From: Amarolinea sp964580725
Lineage (GTDB): Bacteria > Chloroflexota > Anaerolineae > SSC4 > Amarolineaceae
Assembly: GCA_964580725.1 (NCBI GenBank)
Contig: CAZOLV010000010.1
Coordinates: 1 to 64,000 of the forward strand
Direction: 5' to 3'
Length of the DNA stretch: 64,000 nucleotides
The position numbers and the translations under genes were made by a program. Position 1 is the first letter of the stretch. Every line of letters starts with the position of its first letter. This document shows positions 28,490-36,519 of this stretch, one piece after another. A model generated the notes under the pieces. It was not told the origin of the DNA. It saw nothing but the letters and a program-made list of their open reading frames with translations, and made no database searches.

Positions 28490-29734
28490 ATGGCATACGA
28501 CAAGATCGTGATCCCCCAGGATGGGACGCCCATCAGTGTGCGCGCAGGCGAGTTGGTTGTGCCCGACAACCCGATTCTGCTCTACATCGAAGGCGACGGC
28601 ATTGGGCCTGACATCACCCGTGCCAGTATGCGCATTTGGGACGCCGCCGTGCAGAAGGCCTACGGCGGTCAACGCAAGATCGCCTGGGCCGAGATTTACG
28701 CCGGTGAAAAAGCGTTCGACATTTACGGCGACTATTTTCCCCAGGAATCGCTGAATGCCATACGCGAGTTCTACGTCGGCATCAAAGGCCCGCTGACGAC
28801 GCCCATCGGCGGGGGATTCCGCAGCCTCAACGTGGCGCTGCGTCAGGAGCTTGATCTCTACGCCTGCGTGCGCCCGGTGCGCTGGTTCCCCAACGTCCCT
28901 AGCCCGCTGCGCCACCCCGAAAAGGTGGATGTGGTCATCTTCCGTGAGAACACCGAAGATGTCTACGCCGGCATCGAGTACAAGGCCGGTACGGCGGAAA
29001 ACGCCAAACTGGCCCGTTTCCTGCGCGAGGAAATGGGCGCCCGCTTCTTCGAAGACGCCGGCATCGGCATCAAACCGATCAGCGCCTTTGGCACCAAGCG
29101 CCTGATGCGCAAGGCGTTTCGCTATGCGCTGGAGTATGGCCGCAAGAGCGTCACCATCGTGCACAAGGGCAACATCCAAAAGTTCACCGAAGGGGCCTTT
29201 CGCAACTGGGGCTACGAAGTGGCCAAAGAGGAGTTCGGCGATGTCACCATCACCGAAGAAGAACTGTGGCAGCCGCCCTACAACGGCAAGGCGCCCGCCG
29301 GCAAGATCGTCGTCAAGGACCGCATCGCCGACATCATGTTCCAGATGATGCTGCTGCGCCCGGACGAGTTCGACGTCATCGCCACGCCCAATCTGAACGG
29401 CGACTATCTCTCGGACGCCGTCGCAGCCGAAGTGGGCGGCGTCGGCATTGCCCCCGGCAGCAACGTCGGCGACTACATGGCCGTCTTCGAAGCGACGCAC
29501 GGCACCGCCCCCAAGTACTCCAACCTCGACAAGGTCAATCCCGGTTCACTGCTGCTCTCTGGCGTCATGATGCTGGAGTACATCGGTTGGAAAGAGGCAG
29601 GTCAAGCGATCATCGAGGCCTACATCAAGACCGTCGAGCAGAAGATCGTCACCTACGACTTTGCGCGCCAGATGGACGGCGCGACCGAGGTCAAAACCTC
29701 CGAATTTGCCTCGGCCATCATCGCGAATCTCTGA
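28490..29734 (+). CDS. icd: Isocitrate dehydrogenase (NADP+)
   Basis: 414 residues, matching the E. coli Icd length. It oxidatively decarboxylates isocitrate to 2-oxoglutarate in the TCA cycle. GGFRSLNVALRQELDLYAC carries the substrate-binding Ser and Arg, and VIFRENTEDVYAGIE is the family signature. NADP specificity is supported by the Lys-Tyr pair in GTAPKYSN and by Tyr and Arg in TYDFARQMDG, the equivalents of E. coli K344/Y345 and Y391/R395. ATG 28490 is chosen over an upstream in-frame GTG at 28439 because AGAGGAG precedes it and the N-terminus then fits the family. The sdh genes follow 75 bp later on the same strand, so these TCA genes probably share control. Confidence 0.95.
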   Translation: MAYDKIVIPQDGTPISVRAGELVVPDNPILLYIEGDGIGPDITRASMRIWDAAVQKAYGGQRKIAWAEIYAGEKAFDIYGDYFPQESLNAIREFYVGIKGPLTTPIGGGFRSLNVALRQELDLYACVRPVRWFPNVPSPLRHPEKVDVVIFRENTEDVYAGIEYKAGTAENAKLARFLREEMGARFFEDAGIGIKPISAFGTKRLMRKAFRYALEYGRKSVTIVHKGNIQKFTEGAFRNWGYEVAKEEFGDVTITEEELWQPPYNGKAPAGKIVVKDRIADIMFQMMLLRPDEFDVIATPNLNGDYLSDAVAAEVGGVGIAPGSNVGDYMAVFEATHGTAPKYSNLDKVNPGSLLLSGVMMLEYIGWKEAGQAIIEAYIKTVEQKIVTYDFARQMDGATEVKTSEFASAIIANL

Positions 29735-29809
29735 ACGCCGACCGCTGGCTGCGGAAGCTGGCCTTGCGCGGCCAGTGGTCTCGATTTCGTCAGTCCCAAA
29801 GGGGGTTCT

Positions 29810-30202
29810 ATGACAGCGCTCTTCGAATCGCTGTGGCGGGGCATTACCTACCGTGGTCGTGAGGGCCACTGGGCCTGGATGATGCACCGGGTCGGCGGAT
29901 TGGGCATTCTCTTCTTTTTGTTCTTGCACGTGTTCGATATTTATCTGATGAACCTGGGCGAGGAGACCTTTTCCAAGTTTCTCTTCCTCTACAGCGGCCC
30001 CCCGTTCAAGGTCATGGAAGTGTTCCTGATCTTCGGCGTACTCTATCACGCCGTCAATGGCCTGCGGATCATCATCATTGACTTCTGGCCATCGTCCACC
30101 CACTACCAACGGCTGATGTACCGCATCACCCTGGTCATCGTTCTGATCATCTTCGTGCCGGCGGCCGTCGTGACGCTGAGCAGCATCTTCAAACCCGCAT
30201 AG
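29810..30202 (+). CDS. sdhC: Succinate dehydrogenase cytochrome b556 subunit
   Basis: 130 residues, three membrane helices. The N-terminal segment has WMMHRVGGLGI, the SdhC region containing a conserved His/Arg near the quinone site. His80 in LYHAVNGLRI is the likely heme b ligand. It anchors the SdhAB heads to the membrane and passes electrons to quinone. AAAGGGGG precedes the ATG. First gene of sdhCDAB, 75 bp after icd and 11 bp before sdhD. Confidence 0.92.
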   Translation: MTALFESLWRGITYRGREGHWAWMMHRVGGLGILFFLFLHVFDIYLMNLGEETFSKFLFLYSGPPFKVMEVFLIFGVLYHAVNGLRIIIIDFWPSSTHYQRLMYRITLVIVLIIFVPAAVVTLSSIFKPA

Positions 30203-30213
30203 GAGTCAGCAAC

Positions 30214-30600
30214 ATGAGTGCGCTTTCACAACACCGCGTGCGCGGCCGCAGCTTCGAGGCGCTTTCCTGGTTCTTCATGCGCTTTTCGGGCCTGGCCCTG
30301 ATCCTCCTGGCCGTCTTTCACCTGCTCTACATGCACCTTGTCCTGCGCGTCGAGGAAATCACCTTCCTCGTCATCGTCGAACGTTGGACCGGCCCCGCCG
30401 GCTGGTTCTGGAGCCTGTACGACCTGCTGCTGCTGCTCTTTGCCTTCGTACATGGCGCCAACGGCGCACGTTGTGTCATAGACGACTACGTGCGACGCCC
30501 CGGCTGGAATCTGGTCATCAAGTCCGTGGTCTACGCCCTCTGCGGTCTCATGATCGTGATGGGCGCGGTCACCATTCTGCGTTTTCACATCTCAGCTTGA
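30214..30600 (+). CDS. sdhD: Succinate dehydrogenase hydrophobic membrane anchor subunit
   Basis: 128 residues with three membrane helices. His80 in FVHGANGARCVIDDY is the expected second heme ligand, and the following Asp-Tyr pair matches quinone-site residues of the family. AGGAG lies 8 nt before the ATG. It pairs with SdhC in complex II. It ends 14 bp before sdhA. Confidence 0.9.
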   Translation: MSALSQHRVRGRSFEALSWFFMRFSGLALILLAVFHLLYMHLVLRVEEITFLVIVERWTGPAGWFWSLYDLLLLLFAFVHGANGARCVIDDYVRRPGWNLVIKSVVYALCGLMIVMGAVTILRFHISA

Positions 30601-30614
30601 GAGGGAGATCCATC

Positions 30615-32405
30615 ATGCCAACCCATCAGTTCGATGTCGTCATCGTCGGCGCCGGCGGCGCCGGTTTGATGGCTGCCCTCTACGCCTCGCAGGGCGCCAA
30701 GACCTGCGTGGTGAGCAAACTCTATCCCACCCGTTCGCACACCGGGGCGGCGCAGGGCGGCATCGGCGCCGCGCTGGCCAACCTGGAAGAAGATCACTGG
30801 GAATGGCACGCCTTCGACACCGTTAAGGGCAGCGATTACCTGGGCGATCAGGATGCAATCGAATTCATGTGCCAGGAGGCGATCAACGTCGTCTACGAGC
30901 TGGAGCACATGGGCCTGCCCTTCGATCGCACCGCCGATGGGCGCATTTCGCAGCGCCCCTTTGGCGGTCACACCAACAACCGCACCAAGAAACCGGTGCG
31001 ACGCGCCTGTCACGCTGCCGATCGCACCGGCCACATGATCTTGCAAACCCTCTACCAGCAGTGCATCAAGAACAATGTCACCTTCTTCGACGAGTTCCAT
31101 GTGGTTGACCTGCTCGTGACCGACGGCAAGGTCAACGGCATCGTCGCCGTGGAAATTGACAGCGGCGAATTTCACGTCTTCCACGCCAAGGCGGTCTGCT
31201 TTGCCACCGGCGGCTTTGGCCGCGTCTGGCAGATCTCTAGCAATGCCCACGCCCTGACCGGCGACGGCAACGCCATTGCGCTGCGCCGCGGCATCCCGCA
31301 GGAAGACATGGAGTTCTTCCAGTTCCATCCGACCGGCATCTGGCGCATGGGCATTCTGATCACCGAAGCGGTGCGCGGCGAGGGCGGCGTCTTGATCAAC
31401 GGCAAGGGCGAACGCTTCATGGAACGTTACGCCAAGACCGTCAAAGACCTGGCCTCGCGCGACGTGATCTCACGCGCCATCTACCTTGAAATCATGCAGG
31501 GGCGCGGCATCGAGGGCAAGGATTACGTATACCTCGATGTGCGGCCGGAGACGGTCAACAAATTCGCCGAACTCGACGGTCGCAAGACGCCGGACGGCCA
31601 GCCGTTCCGAGTGACCGCCGAGTACATCGAGTCCAGACTGCCCGACATCGCCGATTTCTGTCGCACCTACCTCGACGTGGATCCGGTCAAGCAGCCGATG
31701 CCGATCCAGCCGACGGCGCACTATGCCATGGGCGGCATTCCCACCAACATGTGGGGCGAAGTGGTCAACGACGAGCAGAATACCGTGTTGCCCGGCTTCT
31801 ACGCCGCCGGCGAATGCGCCTGCGTTTCGGTGCACGGGGCTAACCGGCTCGGCACCAACTCGCTGGTTGACATCGTGGTTTTCGGCAAGGTGGCCGGTGT
31901 GCGCATGGCCGAGTTCGCCCGTCAGGCCGACTTCACGCCGCTGCCGCCCAACCCAGAAGAGGAAATCCGGGCACGCTTCGAAGCGATTCGCAGCGCCACC
32001 GGCAGGGAAAACGTCGCCGACATCCGTCGTGAGATGCAAACGCTGATGATGGCCAATGTCGGGGTCTTCCGCACCGAGCAGTTGTGTCAGGATGCGTTCG
32101 ACAAGCTGCAGGCGCTCAGGAAGCGTTGGCAGAACATCTCGATCATGGACAAAGGTAAGCGGTTCAACACCGAGCTGCTGGAGGCGTTCGAACTGGGCAA
32201 TCTGCTCGACCTGGCGCTGGTCACGGCATCCGCCGCCCTGGCGCGCACCGAAAGCCGCGGCGGTCACGCCCGCGACGACTACCCCAAGCGCGACGACGCC
32301 AACTGGCTGCGTCACAGCCTGGCCCTGCTCGATGGGGACGAAGTCAAGCTCACCTACAAACCGGTGACGATTACCAAATACCAGCCGCAGGAACGGGTGT
32401 ACTAA
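30615..32405 (+). CDS. sdhA: Succinate dehydrogenase flavoprotein subunit
   Basis: 596 residues from ATG 30615, preceded by GAGGGAGA. It oxidises succinate to fumarate with covalent FAD. The dinucleotide fold is VVIVGAGGAGLMAALYAS, and His42 in TRSHTGAAQGG is the FAD attachment site. FHPTG and ITEAVRGEGGVLINGKGERF carry substrate-binding and proton-transfer residues. The C-terminal domain ends with HARDDYPKRDD, the usual SdhA tail containing catalytic-side Arg and His. The order sdhCDAB is standard. Codons upstream of 30615 in the same frame overlap sdhD and are not used. Confidence 0.96.
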   Translation: MPTHQFDVVIVGAGGAGLMAALYASQGAKTCVVSKLYPTRSHTGAAQGGIGAALANLEEDHWEWHAFDTVKGSDYLGDQDAIEFMCQEAINVVYELEHMGLPFDRTADGRISQRPFGGHTNNRTKKPVRRACHAADRTGHMILQTLYQQCIKNNVTFFDEFHVVDLLVTDGKVNGIVAVEIDSGEFHVFHAKAVCFATGGFGRVWQISSNAHALTGDGNAIALRRGIPQEDMEFFQFHPTGIWRMGILITEAVRGEGGVLINGKGERFMERYAKTVKDLASRDVISRAIYLEIMQGRGIEGKDYVYLDVRPETVNKFAELDGRKTPDGQPFRVTAEYIESRLPDIADFCRTYLDVDPVKQPMPIQPTAHYAMGGIPTNMWGEVVNDEQNTVLPGFYAAGECACVSVHGANRLGTNSLVDIVVFGKVAGVRMAEFARQADFTPLPPNPEEEIRARFEAIRSATGRENVADIRREMQTLMMANVGVFRTEQLCQDAFDKLQALRKRWQNISIMDKGKRFNTELLEAFELGNLLDLALVTASAALARTESRGGHARDDYPKRDDANWLRHSLALLDGDEVKLTYKPVTITKYQPQERVY

Positions 32406-32421
32406 ACCACAGAGGTGTGTG

Positions 32422-33120
32422 ATGCAAGTCAATATCAAGATTCAACGCTTCAATCCTGAGAAGGATCAGAAGCCTTACTGGAAGACCTACCAGGTCGAGG
32501 CGGCGCTCAACGATCAGATTCTGGATGTGCTGCACCGCGTCAAGTGGTATCAGGACGGCACGCTAACGCTGCGCCGCTCCTGCGCCCACGGCGTCTGCGG
32601 TTCGGATGCGATGGTCATCAACGGGCGCAACCGCCTGGCCTGCAAGACGCTGGTCAAACACACCGGCGCCAACATCACCGTGGAGCCGATTCGCGGCATG
32701 CGGGTCATCAAAGACTTGGTCGTGGACATGGCGCCCTTCTTCGCCAAATACCGCGCCGTCAAACCCTATCTGATCAACGATCAGCAGCCGCCCGACACGG
32801 AGCGGTTGCAAAGCCCCACAGCGCGCGAGCGGTTCGATGACACCACCAAGTGCATCCTGTGCGCCTGCTGCACCACAGCCTGTCCGAGCTTTTGGGCCAA
32901 CGAGGACTACATCGGCCCTGCTGCCATCGTGCAGGCGCACCGCTTCATCTTCGATGATCGCGACCAGGGTCAGATGGAACGATTGGAAGTGCTCAACGAA
33001 CGTGACGGCGTCTGGCGCTGTCGCACCGTCTTCAACTGCGTTGAGGCGTGCCCACGCGAGATTGACATTACCAAAGCGATCGGCGAGATCAAGAAAGCGC
33101 TGTTGTACAGCAATTTCTAA
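32422..33120 (+). CDS. sdhB: Succinate dehydrogenase iron-sulfur subunit
   Basis: 232 residues from ATG 32422, with AGAGG 6 nt upstream; an adjacent GTG at 32419 is possible. The [2Fe-2S] ligands are C54, C59, D62 and C74, with Asp as the third ligand as in E. coli SdhB. CILCACCTTACPSFW and CRTVFNCVEACPREIDI bind the [4Fe-4S] and [3Fe-4S] clusters. It carries electrons from SdhA FAD to the quinone site at SdhCD. A strong hairpin follows at 33143-33177. Confidence 0.95.
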   Translation: MQVNIKIQRFNPEKDQKPYWKTYQVEAALNDQILDVLHRVKWYQDGTLTLRRSCAHGVCGSDAMVINGRNRLACKTLVKHTGANITVEPIRGMRVIKDLVVDMAPFFAKYRAVKPYLINDQQPPDTERLQSPTARERFDDTTKCILCACCTTACPSFWANEDYIGPAAIVQAHRFIFDDRDQGQMERLEVLNERDGVWRCRTVFNCVEACPREIDITKAIGEIKKALLYSNF

Positions 33121-33142
33121 TCCCGCCGCCACCCGTGAATAT

Positions 33143-33177
33143 CCCCGCCTCCTGAGAGCCTGTCGAAGGGGGCGGGG
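33143..33177 (+). terminator. Terminator-like hairpin after sdhB
   Basis: A 7-bp GC stem (CCCCGCC / GGCGGGG) around a 21-nt loop that contains GAGCCTGTCGAAG, one copy of the dispersed repeat. It is followed by AAA rather than a U-tract. Confidence 0.4.
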
Positions 33178-33626
33178 AAAGCCCGCATGAATTCCTACCA
33201 CACCACGTCGGCGTAAAACGCACGTATCGCCAGGTCGGAGGTGACCAAGGGGCACACCAAGAGACTTGCCGTCGCCACAATCGTGCGGTTCGCCGGGTCC
33301 TTGTGCTCCCAAGCCAGGGCGAGGTTCTTGAGCCAGATCGTTTCCGTACCCCTATTTCCTATCTCCTCACCCCTATTTCCTATCTCCTCACCCCTATTTC
33401 CTATCTCCTCACCCCTATTTCCTATCCCCTCACCCCTATTTCCTATCTCCTCACCCCTATTNNNNNNNNNNNNNNNNNNNNNNNNNNNNNNNNNNNNNNN
33501 NNNNNNNNNNNNNNNNNNNNNNNNNNNNNNNNNNNNNNNNNNNNNNNNNNNNNNNNNNNNNCCTCACCCCTATTTCCTATCCCCTCACCCCTATTTCCTA
33601 TCTCCTCACCCCTATTTCCTATCCCC
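33178..33626. other. Intergenic region between convergent genes, mostly tandem repeat and gap
   Basis: No gene is seen. 33178-33349 is unique sequence without recognisable features, and 33350-33629 is the 21-bp repeat array interrupted by 100 N. Confidence 0.6.
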
Positions 33627-33629
33627 TCA
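33350..33629. repeat. 21-bp tandem repeat array with a 100-N gap (33462-33561)
   Basis: The unit is CCCTATTTCCTATCTCCTCAC, with a variant in which TCTCC becomes TCCCC. About five units lie before the gap and about three after it. The array runs up to the stop codon of the 33627 gene. The true length is unknown. Confidence 0.9.
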
Positions 33630-34127
33630 CTTCCCCATCACCACTTCCCCATTGATCCACACCCGGCGCGGCGCGGTCAGCAGCTTCTTCAGGTGCCGCA
33701 CGAACTGTTGACGGGTGGCCGGCGGCAGGGTCTGGAATCCGTTCAGGTCCAACCGGTAATCTACCCGGTCCACCCAGGGACTGAGCAGCATCCGCTTGAA
33801 CCCCCGCCGGTCCATTCTGGCGAAGGCGTTGTTGGCGTACCACTGAACGATGCGCGCCGCAATCAGCGGTTCGTATTGACCGCTGTGTGCGCTCTTTTCT
33901 GTGAAATCGAAGGGATGAACGAACTCGATCTGGCTGCGGTTCTTCTGCCAGAAACCAGGGGCGTTGGCGGCGATCTCAGCGGGCGTATCACCCAGCGAGA
34001 CGATCTGCGGGTTGGCGGCGCCCGTGAGGATGCCGACCAGATTACGAATCTGCACGTCGAGATTGACCTGCGGCGCCGAGATGCGGATCGTCTCCCGGTC
34101 GGCGCGCAGCGTGAAATCGAGAATCAT
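33627..34127 (-). CDS. Hypothetical protein
   Basis: 166 residues from ATG 34127 (MILDFTLRADRET); a longer in-frame start at 34178 would read through the terminator stem and is not preferred. It has no signal peptide or membrane helix. Visible segments include VRNLVGI-like hydrophobic stretches, HPFDFTEKS, an Arg/Lys-rich LDLNGFQTL to LKKLLTAPRR part, and a final VWINGEVVMGK. I do not recognise the family. It lies downstream of the permease but beyond a good terminator, so it may be separately expressed. Its stop codon abuts the 21-bp repeat array. Confidence 0.6.
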   Translation of the reverse strand: MILDFTLRADRETIRISAPQVNLDVQIRNLVGILTGAANPQIVSLGDTPAEIAANAPGFWQKNRSQIEFVHPFDFTEKSAHSGQYEPLIAARIVQWYANNAFARMDRRGFKRMLLSPWVDRVDYRLDLNGFQTLPPATRQQFVRHLKKLLTAPRRVWINGEVVMGK

Positions 34128-34141
34128 AAGACCTGGCGCAC

Positions 34142-34193
34142 AAAGAAAGAACTTCCGAGGCCGCCAGCAAGACGCCATGCGAACCTCGGAAGT
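34142..34193 (-). terminator. Intrinsic terminator after the permease gene
   Basis: On the minus strand, 10 nt after the permease stop: perfect 10-bp stem ACTTCCGAGG / CCTCGGAAGT, 23-nt loop, then TCTTTCTTTG. This marks the probable end of the fdrA-to-permease operon. Confidence 0.7.
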
Positions 34194-34203
34194 CCGGCGT
34201 GAC

Positions 34204-35619
34204 CTACTTGTTCAGAATGTCAGCGCGCACCTGCGGCGGCTTGAAGAAATAGGTGATCAGGTTGAAGATGATGCCCACCACGGCGCCGGTCGCAATTGCC
34301 GGCCAGCCGTTGGGGAAGATGCCTTGCAGGATCGGAATGGGCAGGAAACCGTTGGGGAAGCCGATGTTGCCGCCGATACCGATGATCAGAATGACAGCGC
34401 CGATCGCCAGTTGCTTGGGATCGTACAGGTTGACCTTCTCGGCCATCATGAGTGCGACACCTTGCATACCGATGACGCCGAACAGGTAGATGGCCAGGCC
34501 GCCCGATACCGCCGTCGGAATGCTGGCAATCGCCTCGGCCAGCGGCCCGATGAAGCCGAGGATCATGGCGATGACGCCGGCGGTAATCAAGGCTGGCCCG
34601 GCGTAGTTGCGGGTGATCACCATCAGCGAGTTGTTTTCGCCGTAGTTGGTGCCCGCCGTCGAGCCAAAGAGACCGTTGATGAAGTCATCCAGACCGTCCA
34701 GAACCAGATTCAGGCCAACGTATTCGGCCAGCCCGTATTTTTGGCGGCCTTGTTCTTCTGCCAGGTGATCCACATAGAGCGAAATCTGGTAGAGGTGCGC
34801 CGTTGATTCCGGGATCGTGGCAATGGCCATGATGCCGATGCCGACGATCGCCGTCAAGGTCAGCGGGTCGTTAAAGCGCGGCAACGTAATGACCGGCGCA
34901 CGCAGCAGAGCTTCTTGGCCGAACGCCTGGAAGTTGACCAGACCGAGCGGAATCGAAACGACGTAACCGATGATTGCCGCCAGCAGAATGGGCAGCATCC
35001 CGATGAAGCCTTTGCCCTGCAGGTAGACCGACAGGATGTAGGCAGCCAGCAGCGTGACGATCGCTGCCGTCCACCAGCGCATCTGCATACCGGCGTCGGT
35101 CACGCCGCAGCAGCTACCGCTGGACATGTTCAGCGCCGCCGCACCCAGACCGATGCCGATGGTGCAGGCGACGGCGCCGGTGACGACCGGCGGCAGCACG
35201 TTGTCCAACGCCTTCTTGCCGCCCGACGCACGGATGATGAAGCCCACCACGACGTTGATGATCGCTGTGGCAATGAAGCCGGCGGTGACGACCGAGATGA
35301 CTTCTGGCGGAGCCACCGCGCCAGTGACGCCTTTGGCCGCCATGATGCCGGCCACTGCCGTGATGTAGCTGAAGCTCGAACCGTAATAGAGCGGAATGTA
35401 GGTGCCCAGCATCATCTTGCTGGCGATCAGAGTGATAACCGTGCCGAGACCGGTGATCGTAAGCACGGTGCTGACGGGAAATTTCATCAGAATAGCGCAC
35501 AGCACGGTGGCGGGGAACATCGTCAGTACGTGCTGAAAGCCAAGCAAAACCATCTGGCCAAACGGAGGTTGGTCGTTCGGCAGATAACCCATGACTTTGG
35601 GTGCGTTCTTTGCAGCCAT
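34204..35619 (-). CDS. NCS2 / NAT family nucleobase permease (UraA-like)
   Basis: 471 residues, about 14 helices. The first helix has the family Gln-His pair (GFQHVLTMFPATVL). The signature loop reads TNYGENNSLMVITR, close to UraA TTYGENIGVMAITR. Comparing with UraA, the substrate ligands appear kept: Glu and His in IPESTAHLYQ (UraA E241, H245) and Glu in NYGEN (E290). This favours uracil-like substrates over xanthine, but is comparison from memory. It should import a nucleobase with protons or Na+. It is the last operon gene before a terminator, preceded by 231 bp that may hold a small ORF. Its presence suggests that the oxidoreductase genes act on an imported base. Confidence 0.9.
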   Translation of the reverse strand: MAAKNAPKVMGYLPNDQPPFGQMVLLGFQHVLTMFPATVLCAILMKFPVSTVLTITGLGTVITLIASKMMLGTYIPLYYGSSFSYITAVAGIMAAKGVTGAVAPPEVISVVTAGFIATAIINVVVGFIIRASGGKKALDNVLPPVVTGAVACTIGIGLGAAALNMSSGSCCGVTDAGMQMRWWTAAIVTLLAAYILSVYLQGKGFIGMLPILLAAIIGYVVSIPLGLVNFQAFGQEALLRAPVITLPRFNDPLTLTAIVGIGIMAIATIPESTAHLYQISLYVDHLAEEQGRQKYGLAEYVGLNLVLDGLDDFINGLFGSTAGTNYGENNSLMVITRNYAGPALITAGVIAMILGFIGPLAEAIASIPTAVSGGLAIYLFGVIGMQGVALMMAEKVNLYDPKQLAIGAVILIIGIGGNIGFPNGFLPIPILQGIFPNGWPAIATGAVVGIIFNLITYFFKPPQVRADILNK

Positions 35620-35662
35620 CGAATCCTTCCTTTGCCTTCGTAAAGTTGGGATCGCGACAGAT

Positions 35663-35788
35663 TCAGCCAGGCGGGCGACTGTCTGGACCGATCGCCATCC
35701 GCATCGAACCGGACGATGACGCTCGTTGAATCGTCAGTCCACGCGTCGTTGGGCGCTGACGCTCATCGGGGCGAACCACGAGAATCAT
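35663..35788 (-). CDS. Possible 41-aa ORF in the permease leader
   Basis: ATG 35788 is preceded by a strong AAGGAGG about 10 nt upstream. The 41-residue product (MILVVRPDERQRPTTRGLTI and a Ser/Gly/Arg/Pro-rich rest) stops 43 nt before the permease start. It has no family. It could be a leader peptide, a tiny protein or chance. Confidence 0.25.
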   Translation of the reverse strand: MILVVRPDERQRPTTRGLTIQRASSSGSMRMAIGPDSRPPG

Positions 35789-35850
35789 GGGGCGCAGACC
35801 TCCTTCATTCGAAGATTTCTGTTCGGGCAGGGGACAAGGGGATGGGGAGA

Positions 35851-36498
35851 TCATGAACAGCGGGACAGGATCAGCGCCAACACGATCAGCGCGGCGACGG
35901 CTGGAACCAAATACAGGATAAGCCGCCGCTGCGGGTTGGCAAGCGCCTGCGCCGCCACATCGCTGACCACATCCTTCGCCACTGCCACCGCAAACTCCAT
36001 CTCGGTTGGCGGCGTGTACTCCACTGCCTGTCCCGCCGATGCCGCCACGCGCGCCTCCAACGCTTTGTCGAGCGCCGTCAGCCCCTGTCGCACCATGCTC
36101 TTACTGACCGTTTCGATGCTGCGCTGACCGACGCTGGCGATCTTGCCGCCCACGGTGACATCCCCCTCGTACTTCATCAGCGTCTTGCGGCTGCCGTCTA
36201 CCATCTGTTCCAACATCTGCACCCGGCCAACCCCTTTGCCAAACCCCTGCGCCCCCTTGCCCTCAGCGGTCAGCGTCAGGCTCTCCGGCGCGACCTCATC
36301 GGACACGATCACCTTGCCCGCAAAGACGCCGGTCACAGGTCCGATGTGCAGGTTCATCGCCCCCTCGAACTCGCTGTCGCTGAGCCTGGTCAGGCGCTGC
36401 GTCCCCGGCAGCGCCGTTGCCAGCACATCAGGGTCACGTATCAGCTTCCAGACCTCCTCACGCGGGCCGTTGAACAGGTATTCGCCTTCCAGTTTCAT
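35851..36498 (-). CDS. CoxG-like SRPBCC protein with C-terminal membrane anchor
   Basis: 215 residues. Residues 1-145 match the CoxG/SRPBCC fold (EGEYLFNGPREEVWKLIRDP, LPGTQRLTRL, GPVTGVFAGKV). A variable linker leads to one C-terminal helix (LILYLVPAVAALIVLALILS) ending RCS. In aerobic CO dehydrogenase systems CoxG recruits the soluble molybdenum enzyme to the membrane and has been linked to quinone binding. The gene follows the molybdopterin subunit by 21 bp. It suggests that electrons from the hydroxylase reach the respiratory quinone pool rather than NAD or O2. Confidence 0.85.
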   Translation of the reverse strand: MKLEGEYLFNGPREEVWKLIRDPDVLATALPGTQRLTRLSDSEFEGAMNLHIGPVTGVFAGKVIVSDEVAPESLTLTAEGKGAQGFGKGVGRVQMLEQMVDGSRKTLMKYEGDVTVGGKIASVGQRSIETVSKSMVRQGLTALDKALEARVAASAGQAVEYTPPTEMEFAVAVAKDVVSDVAAQALANPQRRLILYLVPAVAALIVLALILSRCS

Positions 36499-36519
36499 GT
36501 GCGGTCCTTCCCCTCGCCG

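Noticed and set aside
33350..33629. Possible CRISPR array
   Set aside because: The 21-bp units are contiguous with no unique spacers; simple tandem repeat.
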